In this document: positions 41,418 to 49,762 of the stretch, piece after piece | Position numbering within the stretch: the first letter of the stretch is position 1 | How the letters are laid out: the number at the start of each line of letters is the position of its first letter | Assembly: GCF_024055605.1 (NCBI RefSeq) | Contig: NZ_JAMXLX010000002.1 | Coordinates: forward strand, 434,001-498,000 | Direction of reading: 5' to 3' | DNA length: 64,000 nt | From: Ciceribacter sichuanensis | GTDB taxonomy: Bacteria; Pseudomonadota; Alphaproteobacteria; Rhizobiales; Rhizobiaceae | Program-made: the position numbers and the translations under genes | The notes under the pieces: model-generated | Database searches by the model: none | Told to the model about the DNA's origin: nothing | The model's input: the letters and a program-made list of their open reading frames with translations, nothing else

Positions 41418-42316
41418 TTGGAAACCGCCGCTGCAGCCCTGGTTCTCAGGAGTGTCAGGAACCCGTTCAGCGCCGGGTTGTCGTTGTTGCGTCGCCAGGC
41501 AACGGAGAGCGTCACCGGCTGCGGCAGGCTCAACTCGACCTCACGGATGACCATGGATTCGAATTGCAGTTGGCGGGCGGATTCGGGAACGAGTGCGATA
41601 CCCAGCCCGGCCTGCACCAGCGCCAGGATCGCATGGATCTGGGACATGTAATGAATGTAACGCGGGGTGACCCCGACAGACAGGAACACGGCGGCCAGCA
41701 GGTCATAGAAATAACGCGCCTCGACAGGTGAATAGCCGATGCAGGTTTCCTGATCGAAGTCCTGCGCCGTGATCGTGCGCCGGCGGGCAAGAGGGTGGTC
41801 TATAGGAATGGCGCAGACCAGTTTTTCCCGCGCAACCACAAAGAAATCAAGCTCCTCATGCCCAACCACCGGGCGCATGAGCCCGACATCGATCTGTCCG
41901 GAAGACAGCGCTTCCAGCTGCTCCTGAGTCACCATTTCCTTAAGCGTGAAATCGATGTTGCGCAGCGGCACCTTCGCCGCGGTCAACAGTTGCGGCAAAA
42001 AGCTGTAGCTCGCGGATGCGGTGAAGCCCACGGCCAGCGCGCCATCCCTGCCCTCGGCAATGCGTCTCGCCGACAAAGACGCGCTCTCGGCGAGATTCAG
42101 GATCCGCCGGACCTCGATCAGAAAGGACCGACCGGCCGGCGTCAGCTTCACCGAGCGGCTGGACCGGTTGAGCAGCTCGACACCCACCTGATGCTCCAGC
42201 TGCTGGATCTGCCGGCTGAGCGGCGGCTGTGTCATGTGAAGGCGGGCAGCGGCACGTCCGAAATGCAGTTCGTCGGCCACGGCAGCAAAGCAGCGAAGGT
42301 GACTGAGTTCAAACAT
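41414..42316 (-). CDS. LysR-family regulator of the kdgD / peptide transporter locus
   Basis: A 300-residue LysR regulator. N-terminal HTH (residues 1-60): LRCFAAVADELHFGRAAARLHMTQPPLSRQI, with the recognition helix TQPPLSRQ; effector domain follows. The N-terminal sequence is like CbbR/CatR/BenM-type aromatic and sugar-acid regulators. Start ATG 42316 (MFELSHL) is preferred over ATG 42340. It is divergent from kdgD (121-bp gap) and co-directional with the transporter operon; shared operator motifs on both sides support control of both. Confidence 0.92.
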   Translation of the reverse strand: MFELSHLRCFAAVADELHFGRAAARLHMTQPPLSRQIQQLEHQVGVELLNRSSRSVKLTPAGRSFLIEVRRILNLAESASLSARRIAEGRDGALAVGFTASASYSFLPQLLTAAKVPLRNIDFTLKEMVTQEQLEALSSGQIDVGLMRPVVGHEELDFFVVAREKLVCAIPIDHPLARRRTITAQDFDQETCIGYSPVEARYFYDLLAAVFLSVGVTPRYIHYMSQIHAILALVQAGLGIALVPESARQLQFESMVIREVELSLPQPVTLSVAWRRNNDNPALNGFLTLLRTRAAAAVSN

Positions 42317-42370
42317 TGATGCTCCATACGTATCGAACAATGCTTATTTTTATGTCGATAGCATCAATTG
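42316..42370. promoter_or_regulatory. kdgD promoter operator: TTGATGC...GCATCAATTG
   Basis: TTGATGC (42316-42322) overlaps the LysR start codon and GCATCAA (42361-42367) lies 38 bp further toward kdgD. The half-site GCATCAATTG is identical to that upstream of the binding-protein operon. Arrangement fits LysR autoregulation together with activation of kdgD. No test of binding is possible here. Confidence 0.55.
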
Positions 42371-42437
42371 TAAAGCCTATAAATTGTGCGACTGGCGCTT
42401 CTTGCCGAAGACCGCACAAACAAATGGGATTGAATTG

Positions 42438-43394
42438 ATGAGCCGCATGACACCGCAGGAAATGGCCGGAGAGATTTCGAAAGGGCTTCTGTCCTTTCCG
42501 GTAACCCACTTCAACAAGACCGGTGCCTTCCAGCCCGAACCTTTCCGCGACCACCTCGAATGGCTGACCGGCTTCGGCCCGGCAACATTCTTCGCAGCCT
42601 GTGGCACGGGCGAGTTCTTCTCGCTTTCGCCGGCCGAAGTGGAGACCGTGACCCGCGTCGCCATCGACCAGATGAAGGGCCGCGTGCCGGTCATCGCCGG
42701 CGTCGGCTACGGCACGTCGATGGCCGTTGAAATGGCCGCCCGTGCGGAAGCGGCAGGCGCTGACGGCCTGCTGGTGCTGCCGCCCTACTTGATCACGCCG
42801 GAAAGCGCCGGGCTCGAAGCTCATGTCGAGGCGATCTGCGCCTCCACCAAGCTTGGCGTCACCATCTACAATCGCGACAACGCCATTCTGGACGAATACG
42901 CCCTGGCCCGTCTTGCGGAACGCTGCCCCAACCTAGTCGGCTACAAGGACGGCGTCGGCGACGTCGAACTGATGGTCCGCATCCAGAGCCTGCTCGAGGG
43001 GCGCCTGACCTTCATCGGCGGCCTGCCGACGGCAGAAACCTTCGCGCTGCCCTATCTGGACATGGGCGTAAACACCTATTCCTCGGCGATCTTCAACTTC
43101 GTGCCGAAGTTCGCCATGGACTTCCATGCTGCCGTGCTGCGTCGCGACCACGCGGCCATCATGCAGGGATTGCGCAATTTTGTTCTGCCCTATATCGAAA
43201 TCAGGTCGCGTCGTCGTGGCTATGCCGTCTCGATCGTAAAGGCCGGATTGCGCGCCATGGGCCGGGATGCAGGCCCGGTTCGCTCTCCCCTGGTGGATCT
43301 CACGGAAGCTGAAATGTCGGAACTGACCGCATTGATCGAGGGCATCGAGACCAGCGCTCCGCTGTCCCGCCAGCCCGCGGACGCAAGCGCGTGA
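42438..43394 (+). CDS. kdgD: 5-dehydro-4-deoxyglucarate dehydratase KdgD
   Basis: A 318-residue DapA-superfamily enzyme that converts 5-keto-4-deoxy-D-glucarate to 2-oxoglutarate semialdehyde with loss of CO2 and water. Sequence hallmarks of KdgD rather than DapA: LSFPVTHFN, ACGTGEFFSLSPAE, PPYLITPES and Schiff-base Lys170 in GYKDGVGD, with ending PVRSPLVDLTE. Start ATG 42438; a weak GGGA precedes it. The stop (GTGA) overlaps the next gene. With the aldehyde dehydrogenase downstream it would feed aldarates into 2-oxoglutarate. No glucarate or galactarate dehydratase is in the window. Confidence 0.93.
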   Translation: MSRMTPQEMAGEISKGLLSFPVTHFNKTGAFQPEPFRDHLEWLTGFGPATFFAACGTGEFFSLSPAEVETVTRVAIDQMKGRVPVIAGVGYGTSMAVEMAARAEAAGADGLLVLPPYLITPESAGLEAHVEAICASTKLGVTIYNRDNAILDEYALARLAERCPNLVGYKDGVGDVELMVRIQSLLEGRLTFIGGLPTAETFALPYLDMGVNTYSSAIFNFVPKFAMDFHAAVLRRDHAAIMQGLRNFVLPYIEIRSRRRGYAVSIVKAGLRAMGRDAGPVRSPLVDLTEAEMSELTALIEGIETSAPLSRQPADASA

Positions 43395-44815
43395 CGCTTG
43401 CAGCCGAACCTCTTCTGACAGCACTTGCTGCTGTGGTCGGGACGGATCGGGTTTTGACCGATCCGGCCGATCTCGCACCCTATGAGACCGACTGGCGGGG
43501 CCACTTCAAGGGCAAGGCGCTCTGCGCCGTTCTGCCCGGCTCGACCGCTGAAGTGGCTGAAACCGTGAGGCTTTGCGCCCAGGCCGGCGTTGCGGTGGTT
43601 CCGCAGGGCGGCCGCACGGGACTGGTCGGCGGCGGCGTGCCCAACGATGCAGGCACCGCCGTCGTTCTTAATCTTGCGCGGATGAACAAGGTTCGGTCAC
43701 TGGATGCCATGGCGATGACAATCGCCGTGGATGCCGGAATAACGCTTGCCGCAGCGCGTCAGCATGCGGCAACGGCGCAACTCAATCTGCCTATCCTGAT
43801 CGGGTCGGAAGGTTCCGCCCAGATCGGCGGCGTCATCGGCACCAATGCCGGCGGCAGCAATGTTCTGCGCTACGGCATGACCCGCAATCTGGTCATGGGC
43901 CTCGAGGTCGTACTGCCGGACGGACGCATCTGGAACGGCATGCGCGCGCTGACCAAGGACAATACCGGTTACGCACTGCGCCACCTCTTCATCGGCAGCG
44001 AGGGCACGCTCGGCATCGTCACCGGCGCCGTGCTGCAACTGGCGCCGGAGCCGCAACGCACCACCACGGCATTCTGCCCGGTCGTCGACATCTCCTCCGC
44101 CCTGTCGCTCCTCGACAGCCTGCGCCGGGCGCATTTCGACGCACTGGTCGCCTTCGAATACATCAGCGCAGCAACCGTCGCGCTGATCGCGAAATATCGG
44201 CCGGAGCTTGCCTCGACCCTTTCCGTCACCACGGAAACCGGCGACTGCCTGTTGATCGAATTCGCCCATATGCGCGCTTCGGAAGAAGCCGCCGCAGAGA
44301 TCGAAGCCGACCTTGGAAATGCATTCGAGCACGGCTGGATCACCGATGCCCTGATCGCCTCCAGCGAAACGCAGAGAAAGGCGATGTGGGCCTTCCGCGA
44401 GGCGATTTCCTTTGCGCAGAACGACGCCGGTTATTCCGTCAAGAACGATGTGTCCGTGCCGGTCGCGCGAATTCCGGATCTGCTGAGCGAAGCGACCGCA
44501 GCGGTTGCGGCCGTCACACCACTGGCACAGCCCATCTGCTACGGCCATCTCGGGGACGGCAACATCCATTTCAATTTCAGCCCCGCGACCCGGGAAGTAT
44601 CGGGGGAACTGCGCACGCTCGAACCCGCCATTGTCGCGGCGTTGAACAGCGTGGTGCAGTCGCTCGACGGCAGCTTCTCGGCCGAGCACGGCATTGGCCA
44701 GGCAAAGGTCGAAACGCTGGCGAAGTTCCGCGCCGGAATGGAGCTGGAACTGATGCGGGCGATAAAGACGCTGCTTGATCCGGATAACAGAATGAACCCG
44801 GGCAAGGTCGTGTAA
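43391..44815 (+). CDS. FAD-linked D-2-hydroxyacid dehydrogenase (GlcD/D2HGDH type)
   Basis: A 474-residue FAD-binding-4 / FAD-oxidase-C protein. The FAD-binding part contains PQGGRTGLVGGGVP and IGSEGSAQIGGVIGTNAGG, and GSEGTLGIVT; the C-terminal domain ends with GEHGIG-like SAEHGIGQAKVE and NPGKVV. The fold oxidises D-lactate, glycolate or D-2-hydroxyglutarate and reduces a quinone or electron-transfer flavoprotein. The GTG start at 43391 overlaps the KdgD stop by 4 bp, so the two are coupled. Its position between kdgD and a semialdehyde dehydrogenase suggests a D-2-hydroxyacid made from the same sugar-acid or from the GhrA-like product. Confidence 0.88.
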   Translation: MTLAAEPLLTALAAVVGTDRVLTDPADLAPYETDWRGHFKGKALCAVLPGSTAEVAETVRLCAQAGVAVVPQGGRTGLVGGGVPNDAGTAVVLNLARMNKVRSLDAMAMTIAVDAGITLAAARQHAATAQLNLPILIGSEGSAQIGGVIGTNAGGSNVLRYGMTRNLVMGLEVVLPDGRIWNGMRALTKDNTGYALRHLFIGSEGTLGIVTGAVLQLAPEPQRTTTAFCPVVDISSALSLLDSLRRAHFDALVAFEYISAATVALIAKYRPELASTLSVTTETGDCLLIEFAHMRASEEAAAEIEADLGNAFEHGWITDALIASSETQRKAMWAFREAISFAQNDAGYSVKNDVSVPVARIPDLLSEATAAVAAVTPLAQPICYGHLGDGNIHFNFSPATREVSGELRTLEPAIVAALNSVVQSLDGSFSAEHGIGQAKVETLAKFRAGMELELMRAIKTLLDPDNRMNPGKVV

Positions 44816-44895
44816 ACGGCTGCCCGGAACTGAGACTAACGGAACCGGGACTGCTCGGAACCGATCATGATTGAATGAAAGATTTGGAGAAGAAC

Positions 44896-46329
44896 ATGAC
44901 CTATCCCGCTCCCAAGATGTTCATCGCCGGTGTGTGGCGCGGCGCCAGCAACGGCGCTTCCCTGCCGGTCATCAACCCGGCAACGGAAGAAGTGATCGGT
45001 CAGGTACCGGTCGCAACCGAAGCAGACCTTGAAGAAGCGGTTGCCGCTGCCGTCGCCGGCTTCAAGATCTGGCGCGATGTCTCGGCCTTCGAGCGTTACA
45101 AGATCATGCGCAAGGCCGCCGAACTCATGCGCAGCCGCTCGCAGGAGATCATCCGCAACCTGACCATCGAACAGGGCAAGCCACTCGCCGAAGCCACCAT
45201 CGAGACGCTCGCCTGCGCCGACGTCATCGACTGGCTGGCCGAAGAAGGCCGCCGCAACTACGGCCGCATTGTCCCGGCCCGCGCCACCAACGTACAGCAG
45301 TTGGTTATCCGCGAGCCGGTCGGCCCGGTCGCGGCCTTCACGCCGTGGAACTTCCCGCTGAACCAGGCGGTGCGCAAGATTTCCGCCGCGCTTGCCACCG
45401 GTTGCTCGGTCGTTATCAAGGCCCCGGAAGAGACTCCCGCCAGCGTCATGGCGCTGATCGCCGCCTTCGCCGATGCCGGCGTTCCCGATGGCGTCATCAA
45501 TCTGGTCTTCGGTGTCCCGGCCCAGATCTCCGAATACTTGATCGCTCACCCGGACATTCGCAAGATCTCGTTCACCGGCTCGACCGCCGTCGGCAAGCAG
45601 CTGGCAGCACTGGCCGGCCTGCACATGAAGCGCAGCACCATGGAACTCGGCGGCCATGCCCCGGCCATCATCTTCGACGACGCCGATGTCGATCAGGCCG
45701 CCAAGCTGCTCGGCTTCAGCAAGTACCGCAACGCCGGTCAGGTCTGCGTCTCACCGACCCGCTTTCTGGTTCATGAGAACGTCTACGAACGCTTCCTCGA
45801 GGGCCTCATGGCGGTCGCGAAGAACATCAAGGTCGGTAACGGTCTGGACGAAGGCACCAATATGGGCCCGCTCGCCCATGACCGCCGTATTCCGGCGATG
45901 GAAACGCTGGTAGCCGACGCCCGCGCCAAGGGCGCCGAGATTGCCTTGGGCGGCGAACGTCTGAACAGCAAGGGCTATTTCTTCCAGCCGACGGTCATCA
46001 CCAACCTGCCTTCGGACGCACGCATCCTGAGCGAAGAGCCCTTCGGCCCGCTGGCGCCGATGATCCCGTTCCGCGATACGGAAGCGGTGATAGAGGAAGC
46101 CAACCGGTTGCCCTACGGCCTCGCCGCCTATGCCTTCACCTCTGCGGCGGAAACCCGCGCGCTTCTGGCCAAAAAGGTCGAGGTCGGCATGCTGACGATC
46201 AACCATCTCGGCCTCGCCCTTCCGGAAATCCCCTTCGGCGGCATCAAGGATTCCGGCCAGGGCTCCGAAGGGGGCACCGAGGCGTTGGACGCCTACGTCA
46301 ACACGAAACTGGTGACGGAAGCCATCTGA
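44896..46329 (+). CDS. Semialdehyde dehydrogenase (2-oxoglutarate/succinate semialdehyde type)
   Basis: A 477-residue NAD(P) aldehyde dehydrogenase. PWNFPLNQAVRKI, FTGSTAVGKQL, MELGGHAP (general base) and NAGQVCVSPTR with catalytic Cys284 are all present; the ending FGGIKDSGQGSEGG is typical of succinate-semialdehyde and ketoglutarate-semialdehyde dehydrogenases. Start ATG 44896 with TTGGAGAAG 8 bases upstream. Downstream of kdgD it probably oxidises 2-oxoglutarate semialdehyde to 2-oxoglutarate; it could also serve the PuuB-derived aldehyde. Confidence 0.88.
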   Translation: MTYPAPKMFIAGVWRGASNGASLPVINPATEEVIGQVPVATEADLEEAVAAAVAGFKIWRDVSAFERYKIMRKAAELMRSRSQEIIRNLTIEQGKPLAEATIETLACADVIDWLAEEGRRNYGRIVPARATNVQQLVIREPVGPVAAFTPWNFPLNQAVRKISAALATGCSVVIKAPEETPASVMALIAAFADAGVPDGVINLVFGVPAQISEYLIAHPDIRKISFTGSTAVGKQLAALAGLHMKRSTMELGGHAPAIIFDDADVDQAAKLLGFSKYRNAGQVCVSPTRFLVHENVYERFLEGLMAVAKNIKVGNGLDEGTNMGPLAHDRRIPAMETLVADARAKGAEIALGGERLNSKGYFFQPTVITNLPSDARILSEEPFGPLAPMIPFRDTEAVIEEANRLPYGLAAYAFTSAAETRALLAKKVEVGMLTINHLGLALPEIPFGGIKDSGQGSEGGTEALDAYVNTKLVTEAI

Positions 46330-46450
46330 GGCTTCCTGTCGCGAACCTCTTGAAATGAATGCTGGCCGCGGGACGATTGTTCTTCGCGGCCTGACGAAAT
46401 GACGATGAGTATCCCCACCCCATCATCGTCCGGCGGTTTGACCGCCTTTC

Positions 46451-46488
46451 AGGCAGAAGCGGCTAAGGCAGCTTCTGCCTTCTTTTTT
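46451..46488 (+). terminator. Intrinsic terminator of the kdgD operon
   Basis: A perfect 10-bp stem AGGCAGAAGC / GCTTCTGCCT with a 10-base loop is followed by TCTTTTTT. It lies 122 bp after the aldehyde dehydrogenase stop and clearly ends the rightward operon. The rest of the 343-bp gap to the next gene (46330-46672) has no other recognisable feature. Confidence 0.9.
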
Positions 46489-46672
46489 GGGCCTTCAGCA
46501 AGGAGAAAGAGATACGAGCGCGCGGCATCGCCTCTCTTTGACAAGCTTTGCAAGCCTCGGTGACAAGCCAAGGAAGGGATGTGAAAGCGGCGCGACAGAA
46601 GCCGGTCAGGCATGGTACCGGAAAAGACCGTGCGATCGACAATCCGTCGAAATGAAAACGAAGGAAATACTT

Positions 46673-46987
46673 GTGAAAACCACTGCCACCGCCATTACCA
46701 TCGTCCTTCCAGTCATCCTCGCGGCCCTGCCCTCCAATGCCGCACTCTCAGGCTTCTACGACAGCGGTGAGCAGATCAACCTCATCCTTTCGAGCAAGGA
46801 AGTCGCCGACGCCGTGCGTCAGGCACCGATCGGCGCGATTTCCAACACCGGCACGCGCAAGGGCGGCGCCCATGAGTGGACCATCCGCGTGCAGGAATGC
46901 GATCTCAAGGTCTATCTGACCCCGATTCCGCCGAAGGGAACTGGCAAGACCACCTACGAACTCGACGCCACAGGGAAATGCGAGTGA
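46673..46987 (+). CDS. Small exported hypothetical protein
   Basis: A 104-residue protein with an N-terminal signal peptide (hydrophobic ITIVLPVILAALPSNA, likely cleavage after SNA) and a mature domain with two Cys (VQECDLKVYL and ATGKCE) that could form a disulfide in the periplasm. GTG 46673 is chosen because AAGGAA lies 6 bases upstream; ATG 46652 is in frame but lacks a ribosome site. I recognise no family. It follows the terminator of the kdgD operon, so it has its own promoter. Confidence 0.65.
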   Translation: MKTTATAITIVLPVILAALPSNAALSGFYDSGEQINLILSSKEVADAVRQAPIGAISNTGTRKGGAHEWTIRVQECDLKVYLTPIPPKGTGKTTYELDATGKCE

Positions 46988-47197
46988 ACGCATGAACTGG
47001 CATCGGCGGGATGGATCGCACGACCATATACGGTGTCTTGCGAATACCATCGCCGCCGCTGGATTTGCCCGAGATCCTGCCTCAGGATCGATATTCGACC
47101 GCCTTACCACGGCCCGAGAGGCAATTCCGGCAAAGGTGTACCGGGGCAGGAGAGCTGGCTCGGGAAATCTGAACAGCTTGAGGACATACCTCCACAC

Positions 47198-47941
47198 TTA
47201 CTGTTCGAGCGCGTAAGTGATGTTGACGGTCACGGTGTAGCTGTTTTCGCCGCTGGCCACCGGCACCGCGTCAGCTGCCATTTCCTTGGCCATGGCGACG
47301 CGATACATCGGCTGGGCCATGGGGCGGGCGAAGTTTTCGCTGATCTCGATGACGCGTCCGAGGCGCACACCGGCCGCTTCCGTCAAAACCTTCGCCTTTT
47401 CGGCAGCTTCGGCCACCGCTTTCTGGCGGGCTTCCGTCACGGCATTCTTCGGATCGTCATTGCCGAAGACGATGTTGCCACCCTGGTTGACGCCGAGCTT
47501 GACGCTCGCATCAATCAGGCCACCCAGCTTCGACAGGTCCCGCACCTTCACGGCAAGAGAGTTGGTGGCGAGGTAGCCGTCGATTTCCGGCGCCTGATAG
47601 CTGCCGTCGGTGGCCTTGTCCTGACGGTATTGCGGCTGCACAGAGAAATCGGAAGTCTGCAGGTCGCGTTCCGCGATGCCCTTTTCCTTGAGATCCGCAA
47701 GGACCTTCACCATGGCCTCGTTATTGGCCTTCATCGCTTCCTCGGCCGTCTTCGCCTGGCGCACGACACTCAGCGTCATCGTGGCCATGTCAGGCGCAAG
47801 CGTGGTTTCGCCTTCGCCGGAGACGATAATGGTGGCCTCGCGCTTTTCCTGCTCGGCGCTCCATGCCGACTGAGGCGCAATCAGAGTGGTGGTGGTGATC
47901 ATTGCTGCGAGGGCAAGGCCCCCGATCTTGCTGCTGGTCAT
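47198..47941 (-). CDS. SIMPL (DUF541) domain periplasmic protein
   Basis: A 247-residue protein with a signal peptide (GLALAAMITTTTLIAPQSAWSA) and a SIMPL/DUF541 domain: IIVSGEGETTLAPDMATMTLSV, NNEAMVKVLADLKEKGIAERDLQT, AVAEAAEKAKVLTEAAGVRLG and a C-terminal VTVNITYAL strand. Such proteins are periplasmic or outer-membrane-associated (BP26/OMP28 of Brucella, a known antigen, is a relative by layout) and their biochemical role is not established. Start ATG 47941 follows AAGGGAAA. Confidence 0.85.
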   Translation of the reverse strand: MTSSKIGGLALAAMITTTTLIAPQSAWSAEQEKREATIIVSGEGETTLAPDMATMTLSVVRQAKTAEEAMKANNEAMVKVLADLKEKGIAERDLQTSDFSVQPQYRQDKATDGSYQAPEIDGYLATNSLAVKVRDLSKLGGLIDASVKLGVNQGGNIVFGNDDPKNAVTEARQKAVAEAAEKAKVLTEAAGVRLGRVIEISENFARPMAQPMYRVAMAKEMAADAVPVASGENSYTVTVNITYALEQ

Positions 47942-48097
47942 CGTGTTTCCCTTTGATGAAGCGTCCCTATCCCATGCCTTGTTGACTTGTGATTGTGAAG
48001 CCATTGCGGCAAAGGCTTGTGGGTATGTACGAATTGCGTTAGAGCGAACCGACCGTTGCGGGAGCCATTGCCCGCACGACCGCCCCTCACTCGGGCA

Positions 48098-48173
48098 GGG
48101 CCTGTAGCTCAATGGTTAGAGCCGGCGGCTCATAACCGCTTGGTTGGGGGTTCGAGTCCCTCCGGGCCCACCA
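48098..48173 (+). tRNA. tRNA with CAU anticodon, probably tRNA-Ile2
   Basis: A complete cloverleaf including the encoded CCA. Acceptor arms GGGCCTG / CGGGCCC pair (one G-T), anticodon stem GGCGG / CCGCT with loop CTCATAA gives anticodon CAT at 48131-48133, and the T arm reads GGGGGTTCGAGTCCCTC. The anticodon arm and GCTTGGT segment after it resemble E. coli tRNA-Ile2 (lysidine-modified, reads AUA) more than elongator tRNA-Met; it lacks the C1 mismatch and GGG/CCC stem of initiator tRNA. A TilS enzyme is not in the window. No integrase lies next to it, so it is not an occupied attachment site. Confidence 0.8.
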
Positions 48174-48467
48174 TTTCACGTGCATGCACTTGATTTTTAA
48201 GCACTGAATATGGGCAAGCAAGAGGTTACACGACTGGGAAACCGACCCGTTTTTCCCGTGGCAGACACAATTTCCCGAATCCGCTACGAACTTTCCGAGT
48301 GACGCGCGCCCTAAACTCCATTGCAAAAGTGGAGAACAGGCATGTGCGATCTCCGCAATCCGACGACGAATCGGGAGGTCCCCTTAGTCTCCCCGTCATC
48401 CACAAATCGGCGGCAGGCTTGGCGGTTGGAACAACCGTCAACAGCCCGCCACCGGTAACTCCTCCGA

Positions 48468-48818
48468 TTAGTAACGGATGATCGGGCAACCGCGCACGTT
48501 GGCGAAGACCATGCGGTCGAAATCGCCGTGCCGGACGCCGCCCACGACCACGCGGCGCGGGGTCACGTCATGCACGCGGGCACGGTGCAGGCCATTCCAG
48601 CGGGCCTTTTCGACAGCCTCGCCCGGGAAGCAGCCGCCGCGTGGGCGCTGATGACGACGCTCGTAGCCGTTATGGCCGCCACGACCGTAATCCATGTCAT
48701 AGCCGGGACCATCATAGCGGAAGCGCCAGCCATCGGCGGCAGCCGTGGAAACGGTGGCGAACGTCGCGCCCAGCGCGATCAAGGCTGCAAGGCCGGTCTT
48801 TGCAAAAACACCCATCAT
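48468..48818 (-). CDS. Small exported glycine/arginine-rich protein
   Basis: A 116-residue protein with a Sec signal peptide (MMGVFAKTGLAALIALGATF...AAA) and a basic mature domain rich in Gly, Arg and His (DGPGYDMDYGRGGHNGYERR) that contains CFPGEAVEKARWNGLHRARV and ends CPIIRY; two Cys could pair in the periplasm. Start ATG 48818 follows AGGAGA. Related small proteins are frequent in rhizobial genomes but no function is known to me. The 294-bp gap to the tRNA has no clear feature apart from GTGCATGCAC near 48181. Confidence 0.65.
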   Translation of the reverse strand: MMGVFAKTGLAALIALGATFATVSTAAADGWRFRYDGPGYDMDYGRGGHNGYERRHQRPRGGCFPGEAVEKARWNGLHRARVHDVTPRRVVVGGVRHGDFDRMVFANVRGCPIIRY

Positions 48819-49080
48819 TGTCTGTCTCCTCATCTGGGAACTTCGTTGGTCATTCCCGCCTGCTTCAGCGATTGAGGAGAGACTATGCGGCACCGCCTGA
48901 ATGCGATCCGAACCGACCGTTCAGTCTTCATTCATGCCCGAATACACACCGAAACTACGGGGAGATCCGAAGCTGGACGCCGTGCAATTCGAACAGGAAC
49001 GCGGTGAGAAAGTTACCCCGAGTGATTTGAAAACAACCAGAGAGACCTTGAAGAGCGGTCCGGCTCTCAGCGGAAATGTC

Positions 49081-49503
49081 TCAAGGCCCGCAATGCAACA
49101 CGATCTCACGACGGTGCGGCCGGTTGCGATGTTCAAAGAGGTAGATTCCCTGCCATGTCCCCAAAAGCAACCGCCCTTGACTGTAGGGAATGCCGATGGA
49201 AACCTGCGTCAGGGCCGCCTTGATATGGGCCGGCATGTCATCCCGTCCCTCGTCCCTGTGGGAGATCCAACGCATTGACACATCGTCGGACGGAGGCACG
49301 AGACGAGCGAAAAATGCCTTGAGATCACGTTGCACCGACGGGTCCGCATTCTCCTGAATGACCAGAGAACACGAAGTATGGCGGACAAACACTGTCATCA
49401 GCCCTTCCTGCACTCCTGAAGCGCCGAGAAACGCCTCCACCGCGTCGGTGAATTCGTAGAGCCCCTGCCCTTTCGTCGCGATATTTATCATTCTCAGCGC
49501 CAC
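49081..49503 (-). CDS. YjbQ-family protein (UPF0047)
   Basis: A 140-residue conserved protein. The family signature HTSCSLVIQENADPSVQRDL (residues about 42-61) and the end segments GTWQGIYLFEHRN with SIGIPYSQGRLLLG are present. The His and Cys are thought to bind a metal; members such as E. coli YjbQ have been linked to thiamin phosphate synthase side activity. The GTG at 49503 is a good start, with GAGGA about 9 bases upstream; an ATG four codons later is the alternative. It is an isolated leftward gene. Confidence 0.88.
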   Translation of the reverse strand: MALRMINIATKGQGLYEFTDAVEAFLGASGVQEGLMTVFVRHTSCSLVIQENADPSVQRDLKAFFARLVPPSDDVSMRWISHRDEGRDDMPAHIKAALTQVSIGIPYSQGRLLLGTWQGIYLFEHRNRPHRREIVLHCGP

Positions 49504-49762
49504 GGCTTCATTTCCTCTCGTTAGTCAAACCGACACAATCCAGTAAGAAAATTGCCAGCGAGAAAATCGATAGACAGCAATAAAAACGGAAACTCCTCGA
49601 GTACTAAAAATCTTTATCAATCATCAAGTAGAAATAAAATTTAGAAAACCCTAATTAGAACGAATGTATGAAACAAAAATCACGAAAAATGCTGGAACTT
49701 AATAAGAGTAAATCTATAATCGGATAGATTATGAGCAGTTTATTATATCCGGCGGAACTTTT
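49504..49762. other. AT-rich intergenic region
   Basis: This 259-bp gap is roughly one-third GC, far below the about 60% of the rest of the window. It carries A- and T-rich runs, ATCTATaatcggATAGAT (a 6-bp dyad near 49712) and lies upstream of the c-di-GMP gene at 49763, whose GGAA lies a few bases before the ATG. It probably holds the promoter of that gene; no gene or RNA could be seen. Confidence 0.5.

Noticed and set aside
23000..46000. Ti-plasmid or symbiotic-island origin of the two catabolic loci
   Set aside because: The window also carries rpoD, dnaG, metH and carA, so it is chromosomal, and no rep, tra, integrase or IS sequence is visible.
48098..48173. tRNA gene as an integration attachment site
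   Set aside because: No integrase or repeated 3' end of the tRNA was found nearby.
48087..48326. Minus-strand frame containing RRDSNPQPSGYEPPALTIE
   Set aside because: This peptide is the well-known mistranslation of the antisense strand of a tRNA gene; the tRNA at 48098-48173 explains it.
48226..48489. An 87-codon minus-strand frame in the gap after the tRNA
   Set aside because: No ribosome site, no family and odd composition; treated as empty space.
48901..49278. A 125-codon plus-strand frame near YjbQ
   Set aside because: Most of it is antisense to the YjbQ gene and it has no good ribosome site.
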